NCBI GenBank assembly: GCA_902537055.1
Contig: CACAZW010000003.1
Coordinates: forward strand, 1 to 64,000
Length of the DNA: 64,000 bases
Source of the DNA: an uncultured Pelagibacteraceae bacterium
GTDB taxonomy: Bacteria; Pseudomonadota; Alphaproteobacteria; Pelagibacterales; Pelagibacteraceae
Direction of reading: 5' to 3'
Positions 29,795 through 40,148 of this stretch are shown in pieces. Numbering within the stretch: position 1 is the first letter of the stretch; each line of letters begins with the position of its first letter. The translations under genes and the position numbers were made by a program. The notes under the pieces were generated by a model. That model saw only the letters and a list, made by a program, of their open reading frames with translations, ran no database searches and was not told the DNA's origin.

Positions 29795-29869
29795 TGGTGG
29801 GCCGTGTTGGTTACGCTCCAACTACCCCTGCAATGTCAATGCAGTACTCTACTATTGAGCTAACGGCCC
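29795..29869 (-). tRNA. tRNA-Val(GAC) with non-canonical D and T loops
   Basis: All stems pair: acceptor GGGCCGT/ACGGCCC, D GCTC/GAGT, anticodon CTGCA/TGCAG with loop TTGACAT (GAC), T stem GTTGG/CCAAC, then A73 and encoded CCA. The loops are odd. The D-loop AATAGTA lacks the G18-G19 pair and the T-loop AGCGTAA lacks T54-T55-C56 and A58. The first base of the tRNA is the last base of the rpoD stop codon, so it is probably cut from the rpoD transcript. It could be a decaying gene, but perfect stems argue for function. Confidence 0.85.
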
Positions 29870-31695
29870 TAACTCTCTAGGAAGCTTTTTAATTGCTTTG
29901 ATCTACTTGGGTGCTTTAATTTTCTTAATGCTTTAGCCTCAATTTGACGAATTCTTTCTCTAGTAACTGAAAATTGTAAACCAACTTCTTCTAACGTATG
30001 ATCTGTATTCATACCCACTCCAAATCTCATTCTTAAAACTCTTTCTTCTCGTGGAGTTAAGGTAGACAAAATTTTTGTAGTTGCCTCACTTAAATTTGAT
30101 TTTATTGCTTGCTCTAAAGGTGCAAGTGCTTTTGTATCTTCTATAAAATCTCCTAAACTGCTGTCTTCTTCATCCCCAACTGGTTTTTCTAAAGAAACAG
30201 GTTCTTTTGAGATTTTTAAAACTTTTCTAACTTTATCTAATGGCATTCTCAATTTTTTTGCCAATTCCTCAGGTGTAGCTTCTCTTCCAAATTCGCTGAG
30301 TATCAATCTCTGAGTTCTTACAATTTTATTTATAGTTTCTATCATGTGAACTGGTATTCTTATAGTTCTAGCCTGATCTGCAATCGATCTGGTTATTGCT
30401 TGTCTGATCCACCAAGTTGCATATGTAGAAAATTTATATCCTCTTCTGTACTCAAATTTATCAACTGCTTTCATTAATCCGATATTACCTTCTTGAATTA
30501 AATCTAAAAATTGGAGTCCTCTATTGGTGTACTTTTTTGCAATTGAAATTACCAATCTTAGATTAGCTTCAACCATTTCTTTTTTCGCGATTCTTGATTC
30601 TTTTTCACCTTTTTGGATCCTGTTGACTAATTTTTTATATTCAGTTACAGAAATTCCTAACTTTTTACTGATTTCAACGAGTCTATCTCGAATATTTTTA
30701 AAATCGTTTTTGTTTTTTAAGAAAAATTTTTTCCAGACATCATTTGTATTTAGAAATTCTTTTAGGTTAGGGTTTATCTCATTTCCAATATAAAATTTGA
30801 TAAATTCATCGCGTGAAATCTTAGAATCAATCGCTAGTCTTAATAAATTTCCTTCTAATGAAATTATCTTTTTATTTTCAGCATAATGCTTCTGTACCAA
30901 TTCTTCGAGTACCGATGGCGATAATTGAAGAGATTTTATATTTATTATAATATCATCAACAATCTTTTTGTAATTTTTTTCCTTCGAATGCGAAAATTTT
31001 ATTGATTTTAAAACACAATCTAATTTTTCATTTTGGTATTTAATTAATTTATTATATTCTTTAGTAAGTGTATGGACAGTTTGTAATACTTTTGGCTTTA
31101 TTTCTGTCTCCATAGCGGCTAATGTTGGATTAAATTCATCTTCCTCATTATTTGTAGATGCTACTGCATTTGTATCTTCATCTTGTTTTTTTTGTTTTGA
31201 TGTATTGCTATTTTCATCATCATCCATGTAGTTGGTATCAATATCGATAATCTCTCTTACTAGGATTTCATCGTTCTGAAGCTTTGTATTCCAATCAAAA
31301 AATTGTTGTGCAGTTATTGGACTTTGAGACAAAGCGTTAAGCATTACATCTTTTCCTGCTTCAATTCTTTTTGCTATCGCTATCTCTCCCTCACGCGATA
31401 ATAACTCTACTCCACCCATCTCTCTTAAATACATTCTTATGGGATCGTCACTTTTTTCTAATGTTTTACCTTCCTCTTTTGAAGATGCATCTTTTTTTCT
31501 TAAAACTTTATAATCAGATTTTTTTTCAACTAGTACAATATTTTCATCTAAAATATGAATAAACGCTTGTGCAAGATTTTCACCAGACAAATTTCTTTTT
31601 CCTAAGGATTTGTTTAATTCTTCGTGTGTAATAAATCCTCTATGGATGCCCCGACCCATTAATCTTGCAAATGATTTTGTAATTATTCGTTCCAC
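29869..31695 (-). CDS. rpoD: RNA polymerase sigma factor RpoD (sigma70)
   Basis: The primary sigma factor, directing most transcription. Region 1.1 is at the N-terminus. Region 1.2 appears as [30 protein letters not shown]. Region 2 is [71 protein letters not shown]. Region 3 follows, and region 4 ends LREVG-like as [30 protein letters not shown]. Length of 608 residues is normal, with the usual acidic non-conserved insert. The TAG stop shares its G with the 5' base of tRNA-Val. It follows dnaG after about 65 bases, as in the common rpsU-dnaG-rpoD type operon, here with yqeY. Confidence 0.98.
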   Translation of the reverse strand: MERIITKSFARLMGRGIHRGFITHEELNKSLGKRNLSGENLAQAFIHILDENIVLVEKKSDYKVLRKKDASSKEEGKTLEKSDDPIRMYLREMGGVELLSREGEIAIAKRIEAGKDVMLNALSQSPITAQQFFDWNTKLQNDEILVREIIDIDTNYMDDDENSNTSKQKKQDEDTNAVASTNNEEDEFNPTLAAMETEIKPKVLQTVHTLTKEYNKLIKYQNEKLDCVLKSIKFSHSKEKNYKKIVDDIIINIKSLQLSPSVLEELVQKHYAENKKIISLEGNLLRLAIDSKISRDEFIKFYIGNEINPNLKEFLNTNDVWKKFFLKNKNDFKNIRDRLVEISKKLGISVTEYKKLVNRIQKGEKESRIAKKEMVEANLRLVISIAKKYTNRGLQFLDLIQEGNIGLMKAVDKFEYRRGYKFSTYATWWIRQAITRSIADQARTIRIPVHMIETINKIVRTQRLILSEFGREATPEELAKKLRMPLDKVRKVLKISKEPVSLEKPVGDEEDSSLGDFIEDTKALAPLEQAIKSNLSEATTKILSTLTPREERVLRMRFGVGMNTDHTLEEVGLQFSVTRERIRQIEAKALRKLKHPSRSKQLKSFLES

Positions 31696-31760
31696 AATAA
31701 AAAGTTTGAGGGACTTATATAATGTCTAATACAAAAAAATCTATGTGATTTTTTTTTATT

Positions 31761-33536
31761 TTAGTTGATTTTTTGTTGTTTTTTCAACTCTTTTATCTTG
31801 TTAAATGTCGTCTCACTCATATCTTGAGAAAACTTTGATTCTAACTCAGATATTCTTTGCTCTAACTCATAACTTTTTAAATCTTGAATAATCTCAGTGA
31901 AAATTTCTAATATTTTATGGTCATCATTCAAATTTTTTGAAATTATATGTTTAACTGAAGCATAATTCATAACTCTGTTAACAAGATTTTTATCCACATT
32001 TAATTTTTGAACATCTAGATTTAATAAATTTTGTGACTGATTTAAAATTTCTGCAAATAATTGTTTATTTTCATCACTATATAACTTTACATTTTCAATT
32101 AAGTGAAAGTTTTCATAAATTAATCTCGATTTTGCAAGCAGTATATATAAAAATGAGAATTCTTTTATTTCAAAAGATTTCAATGATTTTGTTTCATTAT
32201 AATAATTTTTGGTTTTAGCAAGAGATTTTGGAGAATTCATATAAATTTTGCTAAATTTTGAATTAATATTTGGTGTCAACTCGGAAACTTTTTCAAGAAA
32301 ATATTCCAGCGTATACTTTTTTACAAAGCTATCTTTAATATTTGATGCAATTTCTCTAAGTTTTTTTTCGAAGATCGCTTTCGAGCTTGGACTTTCAGTT
32401 GTTAGACTTATATAATGCTCGAATATAAATTTATGTATAGGTTTAGATTTTTGCTCAGAAATTTCTAAAAACTTATCTTTGCCAAATTTATTTACATAAT
32501 TATCTGGATCTAAGTTATTTTCCAAAAGAAGAAATGAAATTTTTTTATCAGGCTTTAATTCATCGATAATATTTTCTGCTGCTCTTATTGCAGCTTTATA
32601 ACCACTTTGATCACCGTCAAAACATATAATAATATGATTAAAGAATTGATTTAAAATTTGTATCTGTTTGCTTGTTAGAGCAGTCCCTAAGTTTGCGACA
32701 GTATTTTCTATTCCATTTTTTGATAAGCCAATAACATCCATATATCCTTCAACTAAATATACATCTTCTAATTTGTTTGATAACTTTCTTGCTTTATCAA
32801 GATTATATAAGTTTAAACCCTTTTTAAAAAAAAGGGTTTCAGGGGAATTAATATATTTGGCTGAATTTTTACTTTCATTTATTATTCTACCTCCAAAACC
32901 TATTATATTTCCAGAGATATTATTTATTGGGAAAATTATTCTGTTTCTAAATCTTGATATATGTTTTTTTCTCTTTTCATCAAAGTAAAATAAGCCCGTC
33001 TCTTTAATAGTGCTTTCATCAAAATCTTTTTTTAGTATTTCATAATAGTCTATGTCTTGTGTTACAAAACCAAGATTAAAATTTTTAACATCTATTCCTG
33101 ACAGTCCTCTTTCTTTAAGATAATTTTTTGCCTTGATTGAATTCTCATTTTTAAATAATTCATTTTTGTAAAAATCAGAAAAATTTCTACATATAGATTT
33201 ATATAATTTCCATTTACTCTCTCTTTCCTCATCTTGCTTAGAAAATGTATAAGGTTGCATCCCAGCAAGACTTGAAAGCATTTTAACTGCTTCGCCAAAT
33301 TTAAGACTTTGAGTTTTCATTACAAAGTCAAAAATGTTTCCATGTTCACTTGTGCTAAAGCAATGGTAAAATTCTTTTTCATCATTGACTGTAAATGACG
33401 GAGTTTTCTCTGTTTTAAATGGAGATAAACCAACAAACTCTTTACCTCTTTTTTTAAGTTTAACAGTCTTAGAAACAACTGTTGAAACTTTTAATCTAGT
33501 TTTAATTTCGTCTAAATATTCCTTCGGATATTTCAT
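31761..33536 (-). CDS. dnaG: DNA primase DnaG with a degenerate zinc-binding domain
   Basis: Makes RNA primers for replication. The TOPRIM core is intact: VYLVEGYMDVIGL, CFDGDQSGYKAA and the DPDNYV motif. RFRNRIIFPINNISGNIIGFGGR marks the N-part of the RNA polymerase domain. The N-terminal CHC2 region aligns as GLSPFKTEKTPSFTVNDEKEFYHCFSTSEHGN, where the family has CPFHxEKTPSF..HCFGCGxxGN. Ser38, Lys41 and Thr62 replace three ligands and only Cys59 remains, so zinc binding seems lost although the fold motif persists. The start overlaps the yqeY stop by 4 bases. A long C-terminal helical part follows. Confidence 0.96.
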   Translation of the reverse strand: MKYPKEYLDEIKTRLKVSTVVSKTVKLKKRGKEFVGLSPFKTEKTPSFTVNDEKEFYHCFSTSEHGNIFDFVMKTQSLKFGEAVKMLSSLAGMQPYTFSKQDEERESKWKLYKSICRNFSDFYKNELFKNENSIKAKNYLKERGLSGIDVKNFNLGFVTQDIDYYEILKKDFDESTIKETGLFYFDEKRKKHISRFRNRIIFPINNISGNIIGFGGRIINESKNSAKYINSPETLFFKKGLNLYNLDKARKLSNKLEDVYLVEGYMDVIGLSKNGIENTVANLGTALTSKQIQILNQFFNHIIICFDGDQSGYKAAIRAAENIIDELKPDKKISFLLLENNLDPDNYVNKFGKDKFLEISEQKSKPIHKFIFEHYISLTTESPSSKAIFEKKLREIASNIKDSFVKKYTLEYFLEKVSELTPNINSKFSKIYMNSPKSLAKTKNYYNETKSLKSFEIKEFSFLYILLAKSRLIYENFHLIENVKLYSDENKQLFAEILNQSQNLLNLDVQKLNVDKNLVNRVMNYASVKHIISKNLNDDHKILEIFTEIIQDLKSYELEQRISELESKFSQDMSETTFNKIKELKKQQKIN

Positions 33537-33997
33537 CGGCTATTAAGTAAATTTTTAATAATCTGACCTGCTTTAGAGAAGTCAATTGTATCAGCATGGT
33601 TTTTTTTCAATTCACCCATGACTTTACCCATATCCTTTAATGAAGAGGCCCCAGAGTTTTTGATAATTTCTTGACATATTTGTTCTGTATCGGCTTCAGA
33701 TAGTTGTTTAGGCAGATACTCCGATAAAACATCAAGTTCTCCTTGCTCAATTTCTAGTAAATCTGATCTGTTATTTTTTTTATATATTTCAATTGATTCG
33801 GATCTTTGTTTAATCATTTTTTTTAAGAGTTTTTTTATATCCTCATCATCTGTCTCTTTTTTATTAGGGCCAGACCTATTGTTAATATCTAAGTCCTTAA
33901 CTCCAGATAAAATTAACCTATAAGTTGATATCTTACTTTTATCTTTTGATTTTAAAGCATTTTTATAATCGCTATCAATTTTATCTCTCAAGGACAT
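33533..33997 (-). CDS. yqeY: GatB/YqeY domain protein
   Basis: A 154-residue protein related to the tail domain of the GatB amidotransferase subunit; its function is poorly known. Seen: MSLRDKIDSDYKNALKSKDKSKISTYRLILSGVKD, IKQRSESIEIYKKNNRSDLLEIEQGELDVLSEYLPKQLSE and GKVMGELKKNHADTIDFSKAGQIIKNLL. The track extends it to 34150, but the first 51 residues look untranslated (AT-rich, overlapping the carA start). Met at 33997, preceded on the minus strand by AGTATG, gives the family N-terminus. It overlaps dnaG by 4 bases, so they are likely coupled. Confidence 0.92.
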   Translation of the reverse strand: MSLRDKIDSDYKNALKSKDKSKISTYRLILSGVKDLDINNRSGPNKKETDDEDIKKLLKKMIKQRSESIEIYKKNNRSDLLEIEQGELDVLSEYLPKQLSEADTEQICQEIIKNSGASSLKDMGKVMGELKKNHADTIDFSKAGQIIKNLLNSR

Positions 33998-34119
33998 ACT
34001 AGAATGTACTTCATAGACAAAATTGTTCAAAAGAAAAAATTGTATTTTTAAAAAATTATTATAGATCTGTTGCGGATAAATACGTTTTATTGTATTAACC
34101 TTTAACTCATGAGTTGTAA

Positions 34120-35313
34120 TTGACTTTAAAACGCAAAAATAAAACTTCACACCTCTTAAATTTTAACACAGCTGTTTTAGTTCTCGAGAATAAATCAGTC
34201 TTTAAGGGTATTGGACTAGGATACATGGGAGAAGCAACTGGAGAGGTATGCTTTAATACGTCATTAACTGGTTATCAAGAAATTATATCTGATCCATCGT
34301 ATGCAGGACAGATAATAAATTTTACATTTCCACACATTGGTAACGTTGGGGCTAATAAAGAAGACATAGAGTCTGATAAAATATGGACGAGAGGAGTTAT
34401 TTTTAATTCAGAGATAACAAGTCCTTCTAATTATAGATCTCTGCAAAATTTAGATAAATGGCTTAAAAAAAATAAAATAGTAGGTATAACTGGTCTGGAT
34501 ACTAGAAGTTTAACTAATTTTATAAGAGATAAAGGAGCTCCAAAAGCAACAATATCAAATAATAAAAATGCTAAATTTAATATTAATAAACTAATAAATA
34601 AATCAATAAAATGGCCTGGTTTAAACGGAATGGATCTTGCTCAAGAGGTCACAACTAATAAAACATATATTTGGAAAGGATATAAAACTTGGAAAAAAAA
34701 TAAGGGTTATGAAAAAAATAAAAAGAAAAGATTTAGGGTTGTGGCGATAGATTATGGGATTAAAAAAAATATACTTAGGTATTTTTCTGATTTCGATTGC
34801 GAAGTCAAAGTTGTTTCATGTAAAGAAAATGCAAATAATATACTTAATCTAAAACCTCAAGGAATTTTTTTGTCAAATGGTCCTGGAGATCCTGCCGCAA
34901 CAGGAAAGTATGCAATTAAAGTTGTAAAAAATTTAATAAAAAAAAATATTCCGTTATTTGGGATATGTTTGGGTCATCAAATATTAGCTTTAGCTTTAGA
35001 TGCAAAAACAAAAAAGATGAAGTTGGGACATAGAGGTGCAAATCATCCAGTCAAAAACTTAATTACCAAGAAAGTTGAAATTACCAGTCAAAATCATGGA
35101 TTTGAGGTTATTAAAAAAAGCTTAAAAAAAAATACAGAAATAACACATCTGTCATTATTTGACAATTCTATAGAAGGAATAAGATTAAAAAATAAACCAG
35201 TTTTCTCAGTCCAATATCATCCTGAAGCTAATCCTGGACCACAAGATAGTAAATATTTATTTAGTAATTTTATTAAAGAAATAAAAAAATATGCCAAAAA
35301 GAAAAGACATTAA
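34120..35313 (+). CDS. carA: Carbamoyl-phosphate synthase small (glutaminase) subunit
   Basis: Supplies ammonia from glutamine for carbamoyl phosphate, used in arginine and pyrimidine synthesis. N-domain: [39 protein letters not shown]. The class I glutaminase has the nucleophile in FGICLGHQI and His/Glu in [12 protein letters not shown] stop codon lies immediately upstream in frame, so the start is TTG at 34120; no better start codon follows before the conserved region. It overlaps carB by 23 bases. Divergent from yqeY. Confidence 0.97.
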   Translation: MTLKRKNKTSHLLNFNTAVLVLENKSVFKGIGLGYMGEATGEVCFNTSLTGYQEIISDPSYAGQIINFTFPHIGNVGANKEDIESDKIWTRGVIFNSEITSPSNYRSLQNLDKWLKKNKIVGITGLDTRSLTNFIRDKGAPKATISNNKNAKFNINKLINKSIKWPGLNGMDLAQEVTTNKTYIWKGYKTWKKNKGYEKNKKKRFRVVAIDYGIKKNILRYFSDFDCEVKVVSCKENANNILNLKPQGIFLSNGPGDPAATGKYAIKVVKNLIKKNIPLFGICLGHQILALALDAKTKKMKLGHRGANHPVKNLITKKVEITSQNHGFEVIKKSLKKNTEITHLSLFDNSIEGIRLKNKPVFSVQYHPEANPGPQDSKYLFSNFIKEIKKYAKKKRH

Positions 35314-38300
35314 AAAAATTTTAGTTATTGGAGCTGGTCCAATTATTATTGGTCAAGCTTGTGAATTTGATTATTCAGGAACACAGGCATGTAAAGCCTT
35401 AAAAGATGAGGGTTATAAAGTAATATTAATTAACTCAAATCCGGCAACCATAATGACTGACCCTGGTGTTGCCGATAAAACTTATATCGAACCAATATCT
35501 TTGGAAGTGCTAGATGAAGTTGTCAAAAAAGAAAGGCCAGATGCTATTTTACCTACAATGGGTGGTCAAACAGCATTAAATCTTGCAATTAATGCAGAAA
35601 AAATTGGTTTACTTAAAAAGTATAAAATTGAACTGATTGGAGCTAACTCGAAAGCAATAGCAAATGCTGAAGATAGAAAAAAATTTAGAAAGAATATGTC
35701 TGATATTGGTATTGATTTACCAAAGTCAGAAGTTCTTAATAAATTTTCAAACGCAAAAAAATGTTTAAACAAAATTGGTCTTCCTGCAATTATTAGACCT
35801 TCATTCACTTTAGGTGGATTAGGTGGGGGAATTGCGAGAACAAAAAAAGATTTTTTTAAAATTGTAAAAGAAGGGATGAATGAGTCTCCTCAAAATCAGG
35901 TTTTAGTTGAAGAATGTTTAGATGGTTGGAAAGAATTTGAGATGGAGGTCGTTAGAGATAAAAATGATAATTGTATAATTATCTGTTCAATAGAAAATGT
36001 TGATCCAATGGGAACTCATACTGGCGACTCAGTTACAATAGCTCCAGCATTAACGTTGACAGATAAAGAGTATCAAGTAATGAGAAATGCATCTATTGCT
36101 TGCTTAAGAAAAATAGGTGTTGAAACTGGAGGTTCAAATGTTCAATTCGCCATAAATCCAAAAAATGGAAGAATGGTAATTATTGAAATGAACCCTAGAG
36201 TTTCAAGATCATCTGCATTAGCTTCTAAAGCAACTGGCTTTCCAATAGCAAAAGTGGCTGCAAAATTAGCAGTTGGTTATACTCTAGATGAACTACAAAA
36301 TGAAATAACAAAAGTAACACCAGCTTCTTTTGAACCAACAATTGATTACGTTGTAACAAAAATTCCAAGGTTTACGTTTGAAAAATTTTCTGACACAGAA
36401 GCAATTTTAGGTACATCCATGAGATCGGTTGGAGAGGCAATGGCAATTGGTAGAAATTTCAAAGAGTCTTTTCAAAAAGCTCTAGTTTCACTTGAAACTG
36501 GTTTTTCTGGATTGGACAACATTTTTAATTACACAAAAAAAGAGATTTTGAAAAATTTAAAAATCAATATTCCAAATAAATTACTATTAATTGCTGAAGC
36601 TTTTAGAAAAAAAATTTCTTTAGATGTTATATATAAATTATCAAAAGTAGATCCATGGTTTTTAAATCAAATTAAGGAAATAGTTGATGAAGAAAAAATA
36701 TTAAGTTTAAAAGGGCTGCCCAAAACTTTTGAGGAATTTAATAGAATAAAATCAATAGGCTTTTCCGACAAAAAGATCTCACAATTAACTAATCAAAAAG
36801 AAACAATCGTTAAATCAAGAAGAAAAGCTTTAAAAGTTATGCCTGTTTTTAAGAAAGTTGATACCTGTGCTGCTGAATTCAAATCTTTCACACCTTATAT
36901 GTATTCAACTTATCAAAGAAATTTTTCTATTAAAACTGAATGCGAAGCTGAGCCAAGCAATAAAAAGAAAATAATCATTTTAGGTGGAGGACCAAATAGA
37001 ATTGGTCAAGGTATAGAGTTTGATTATTGCTGTTGTCAAGCTAGCTTTTCTTTAAAAGAAGCAGGTTTTGAAACAATAATGATAAATTGTAACCCGGAAA
37101 CTGTTTCTACGGATTATGATACAAGTGATAGATTGTACTTTGAACCTTTAATTGAAGAGTATGTTGAGAATATAATTTTAAAAGAAAAATCAAAAGGAAA
37201 TCTAATTGGGATTATTGCACAATTTGGGGGGCAAACTCCTATCAAATTAGCTAAATTTTTAGATGAAAATAAATTACCTATTTTAGGGACACAATATAAA
37301 TCGATTGATCTTGCTGAAGATAGAGACAGATTTAGAGAGTTGCTTATAAAGCTTGAATTAAAACAAGCTGAAAGCGGAATTGCCTACAAATTCGATCAAG
37401 CTATTAATGTTGCCGAAAAAATTGGATTGCCTGTAGTTGTTAGACCTTCTTATGTTTTGGGAGGAAGAGCTATGGAAATTGTTCATGACAAGAGCCAATT
37501 GAATCAATTTATTAATGAAGCCTTCAAAGCATCGGGGCAAAATCCAATCTTAATTGACAAATTTATTGATAATGCAATGGAAGTAGATGTAGATGCAATT
37601 TCTGACGGAAAAGATGTTTATGTTGCTGGGATAATGCAACATATTGAAGAAGCCGGGATTCATTCTGGAGACTCAGCATGTTGCTTACCGCCAGTATCAA
37701 TAAAGGCAAACATTTTAAAAGAACTAAAAATACAAACAAGAAAATTGGCTTTGGCTTTAAAAGTTAAAGGATTTTTAAATATTCAATTTGCAATTAAAAA
37801 TGATGAAATTTTTGTAATTGAAGTCAATCCTAGAGCAAGCAGAACTGTTCCCTTTGTTTCAAAGGCAAATGGTATTCCACTTGCAAAAATTGCATCGAGA
37901 ATAATGTCTGGAGAAAAGTTAAGTAAATATAAATTAAAATATAAAACCAATAAAAAATTTGCTGTTAAAGAAGCTGTATTTCCGTTCAATAAATTTCCAG
38001 ATAGTGATTTATTGCTTGGTCCTGAAATGAAGTCTACTGGAGAAGTAATGGGTTTTGATGATGATTTTGGAATGGCAGTTGCAAAAAGTCAAATTGCTGC
38101 TTCAAATTCACTGCCAACTAAAGGAATGGCATTCTTATCAGTAAAAGACTCTCACAAGCAAGAAATAGTTGGTATAGCTCAAAGATTAATAAAACTTGGT
38201 TTCAAACTTTCTGCAACCAAAGGAACCTCTGAAATTCTAAAACAAAATGGAATGAAATGTAAAAAAATTAATAAAGTAAGCAGTGGCAAACCACATATAG

Positions 38301-38515
38301 TAGATGTTTTAAATTCAAAAAAAATATCTTTGGTAATAAATACAGGAGGTGGAAATTCTGAACACAGGATTAGTGATGCTAGAGCATTAAGAAGAGGAAC
38401 TCTTGCAAACAAAATTCCTTATTGTACGAATATGTCTACAGCCTATTCATTTTTAGAGGCAATAAAATCTTTGAAAACAACAAAGTTAAGAGTTAAATCT
38501 TTGCAAGATAATTAA
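35291..38515 (+). CDS. carB: Carbamoyl-phosphate synthase large subunit
   Basis: The synthetase subunit that joins bicarbonate, ammonia and two ATP. It has two homologous ATP-grasp halves: the first opens [30 protein letters not shown] and the second [33 protein letters not shown]. Each has its substrate loop ([34 protein letters not shown]). The C-terminal MGS-like allosteric domain is present ([11 protein letters not shown].., [23 protein letters not shown]). Length of 1,074 residues is normal. It starts inside carA and ends 2 bases before a convergent gene. Confidence 0.98.
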   Translation: MPKRKDIKKILVIGAGPIIIGQACEFDYSGTQACKALKDEGYKVILINSNPATIMTDPGVADKTYIEPISLEVLDEVVKKERPDAILPTMGGQTALNLAINAEKIGLLKKYKIELIGANSKAIANAEDRKKFRKNMSDIGIDLPKSEVLNKFSNAKKCLNKIGLPAIIRPSFTLGGLGGGIARTKKDFFKIVKEGMNESPQNQVLVEECLDGWKEFEMEVVRDKNDNCIIICSIENVDPMGTHTGDSVTIAPALTLTDKEYQVMRNASIACLRKIGVETGGSNVQFAINPKNGRMVIIEMNPRVSRSSALASKATGFPIAKVAAKLAVGYTLDELQNEITKVTPASFEPTIDYVVTKIPRFTFEKFSDTEAILGTSMRSVGEAMAIGRNFKESFQKALVSLETGFSGLDNIFNYTKKEILKNLKINIPNKLLLIAEAFRKKISLDVIYKLSKVDPWFLNQIKEIVDEEKILSLKGLPKTFEEFNRIKSIGFSDKKISQLTNQKETIVKSRRKALKVMPVFKKVDTCAAEFKSFTPYMYSTYQRNFSIKTECEAEPSNKKKIIILGGGPNRIGQGIEFDYCCCQASFSLKEAGFETIMINCNPETVSTDYDTSDRLYFEPLIEEYVENIILKEKSKGNLIGIIAQFGGQTPIKLAKFLDENKLPILGTQYKSIDLAEDRDRFRELLIKLELKQAESGIAYKFDQAINVAEKIGLPVVVRPSYVLGGRAMEIVHDKSQLNQFINEAFKASGQNPILIDKFIDNAMEVDVDAISDGKDVYVAGIMQHIEEAGIHSGDSACCLPPVSIKANILKELKIQTRKLALALKVKGFLNIQFAIKNDEIFVIEVNPRASRTVPFVSKANGIPLAKIASRIMSGEKLSKYKLKYKTNKKFAVKEAVFPFNKFPDSDLLLGPEMKSTGEVMGFDDDFGMAVAKSQIAASNSLPTKGMAFLSVKDSHKQEIVGIAQRLIKLGFKLSATKGTSEILKQNGMKCKKINKVSSGKPHIVDVLNSKKISLVINTGGGNSEHRISDARALRRGTLANKIPYCTNMSTAYSFLEAIKSLKTTKLRVKSLQDN

Positions 38516-38517
38516 TT

Positions 38518-39180
38518 TTAATTAACTTTCCAATCTGTCTCAAATGTAACATAATTCACTTGAAGACATCTTCTTTCTTTTACTATTTCTTTTTTTTCCA
38601 TACCATGCCAAGTGTTAGGACCACTTGAAAAGAAATAACCATAATTATCTTTGTAAGGAACAGTTTTTGCTAATTTTAAATTTTCATCATAAAAATCTGT
38701 GCCTAAATCTTCTTTTTCATTATGTTTGTTTACGAATAATAAACATGACATCAGTTTTTCTTTAATATCGCAATGTGGTTTTAACCAGAATCCTTTTCTA
38801 TCACAGATAACTTCAACTCTTACATATGAATTAGAAAGATCTTTATTTATCATTTCAGAAATTTTTTTGTAAGTCGATGGATTTTGAAGTTCTTTAATAA
38901 ATTCAACAAGATTAGGAAATTGATTTGAATTTTCTTTTGTAACAAAACATCTAAATTTTAATGCTTTGCCTCCGTCTGATATGCCTTCTCTAAACTTGCC
39001 TTCACCTCCATCAATTGCTCTTGTGCCATCATAGTTTAAATTATGTTCTATCGGATTAGCTATATCAGCGTTTACAATTTCATGAACTTGGCCGTCTGTT
39101 AGTGGTTGATTTAATTCCCAATGTTCAAAAGGAGTTTTGTGATTTGACGAATTTTTTAATATTGAATTTAAAAATGCCAT
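38518..39180 (-). CDS. 2-oxoglutarate/Fe(II)-dependent oxygenase-like protein
   Basis: A 220-residue protein with a double-stranded beta-helix pattern. PHCDIKEK gives His136-x-Asp138, TWHGMEKK gives the distal His192, and the Arg after it (VKERRCLQVNY) could hold 2-oxoglutarate. VRVEVICDRKGFWLKPHCDI resembles the 2OG-oxygenase core strands. The substrate is unknown. It shares a TAATG stop/start overlap with the ELM1-family gene upstream, so the two are translated from one message. The HxD..H assignment is from motif spacing only. Confidence 0.7.
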   Translation of the reverse strand: MAFLNSILKNSSNHKTPFEHWELNQPLTDGQVHEIVNADIANPIEHNLNYDGTRAIDGGEGKFREGISDGGKALKFRCFVTKENSNQFPNLVEFIKELQNPSTYKKISEMINKDLSNSYVRVEVICDRKGFWLKPHCDIKEKLMSCLLFVNKHNEKEDLGTDFYDENLKLAKTVPYKDNYGYFFSSGPNTWHGMEKKEIVKERRCLQVNYVTFETDWKVN

Positions 39181-40127
39181 TATAAATGAATTTTATCTTT
39201 AATGATATTTGCTACTCTATTCGTTTCATCTAATTTTTCATAGTTCCAATTTTCTAATTTTTCTCCTAATTCTCTTACAATTTTCATTTCTTGAAATAAT
39301 TTTCTAAAATTTTTAAATCTTTTATCACTTTTTTTAGGTGGAATAGTGGCAATATAAATTGGCTTACCTGTTAAAGCTGCCTCTGAAATCATAGAGCTTG
39401 AATCACAAGTGATAACCAAATGTTTTGATTGTGAAAGAGCACTTAAATAGGCTTTTTTATCAACACCGTCTAATACTAAATGATCATTTCCAAAATATAT
39501 TTTTGCATGTTCTATAGTTCCCTTTGGCGTTCTCATAGAAGGGATGACTACTAAACTAAGATTATTTTCTTTAACTAAATAATTTACTTTTGAAAAAATT
39601 TCTTGGATATTTCTGTCTGAATAATCATAATACTGGGTAGGACCACCAATTATTAATGAAATTATATTTTTATCCCTCAATTTGCTTGAAATATTGAACA
39701 AATATTCTTTGTCTTTTTCAATTTCTTCACTTGTTAAATAATGAATGGCTCCTTTTGTTTTTAATACATTGTGTCCATCAAGATTATCGTGCTCAGGCAC
39801 TACAACTAGATCAAAATTATCAAGTTTTATCTTTGGGTTTTGAATATGAATGTTAAATACTTTTTTCTTTGAATTTTTTTTTAAGAATAATGATGGAATA
39901 ATACTTTTTCTTCCACATGAAATTATTAAATCAACATCTTCGCATTCAATTTTTTTAAAAACTGAGTCGGATATTGGAGTGAATTTTGGCGGTATAACTT
40001 TCCAGAAACCCTTTGTTTCAACTGTGTGGTGAGAATAATTTATATCTAAAGCTTTAGCCAAACCTTCTACTTGGCTAATCATCCCATGCATACCTTCTGT
40101 TAATAATATACCTTTCAATTTAGTCAT
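39180..40127 (-). CDS. ELM1 (DUF1022) family protein
   Basis: The family is named for a plant protein involved in mitochondrial fission and is common in alphaproteobacteria, where its role is unclear; it has a glycosyltransferase-B-like look. Seen: LLTEGMHGMISQVEGLAKAL at the N-terminus, VDLIISCGRKSIIPSLFLK, FNIHIQNPKIKLDNFDLVVVPEHD, SLIIGGPTQYYDYS and ITCDSSSMISEAALTGKPIYIATIP. Length of 315 residues fits. It forms a tight two-gene unit with the oxygenase-like gene downstream and is divergent from trxB. Confidence 0.8.
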   Translation of the reverse strand: MTKLKGILLTEGMHGMISQVEGLAKALDINYSHHTVETKGFWKVIPPKFTPISDSVFKKIECEDVDLIISCGRKSIIPSLFLKKNSKKKVFNIHIQNPKIKLDNFDLVVVPEHDNLDGHNVLKTKGAIHYLTSEEIEKDKEYLFNISSKLRDKNIISLIIGGPTQYYDYSDRNIQEIFSKVNYLVKENNLSLVVIPSMRTPKGTIEHAKIYFGNDHLVLDGVDKKAYLSALSQSKHLVITCDSSSMISEAALTGKPIYIATIPPKKSDKRFKNFRKLFQEMKIVRELGEKLENWNYEKLDETNRVANIIKDKIHL

Positions 40128-40148
40128 TAATCATTATATAGCTTTCAT

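Noticed and set aside
29795-29869. tRNA-Val as a pseudogene
   Set aside because: All four stems pair, the anticodon loop is normal and CCA is encoded; random decay would be expected to break stems too. Kept as a tRNA with a flag.
33998-34150. N-terminal extension of YqeY in the ORF track
   Set aside because: The family starts at MSLRDKID; the extra 51 residues overlap the carA start and look like translated intergenic DNA.
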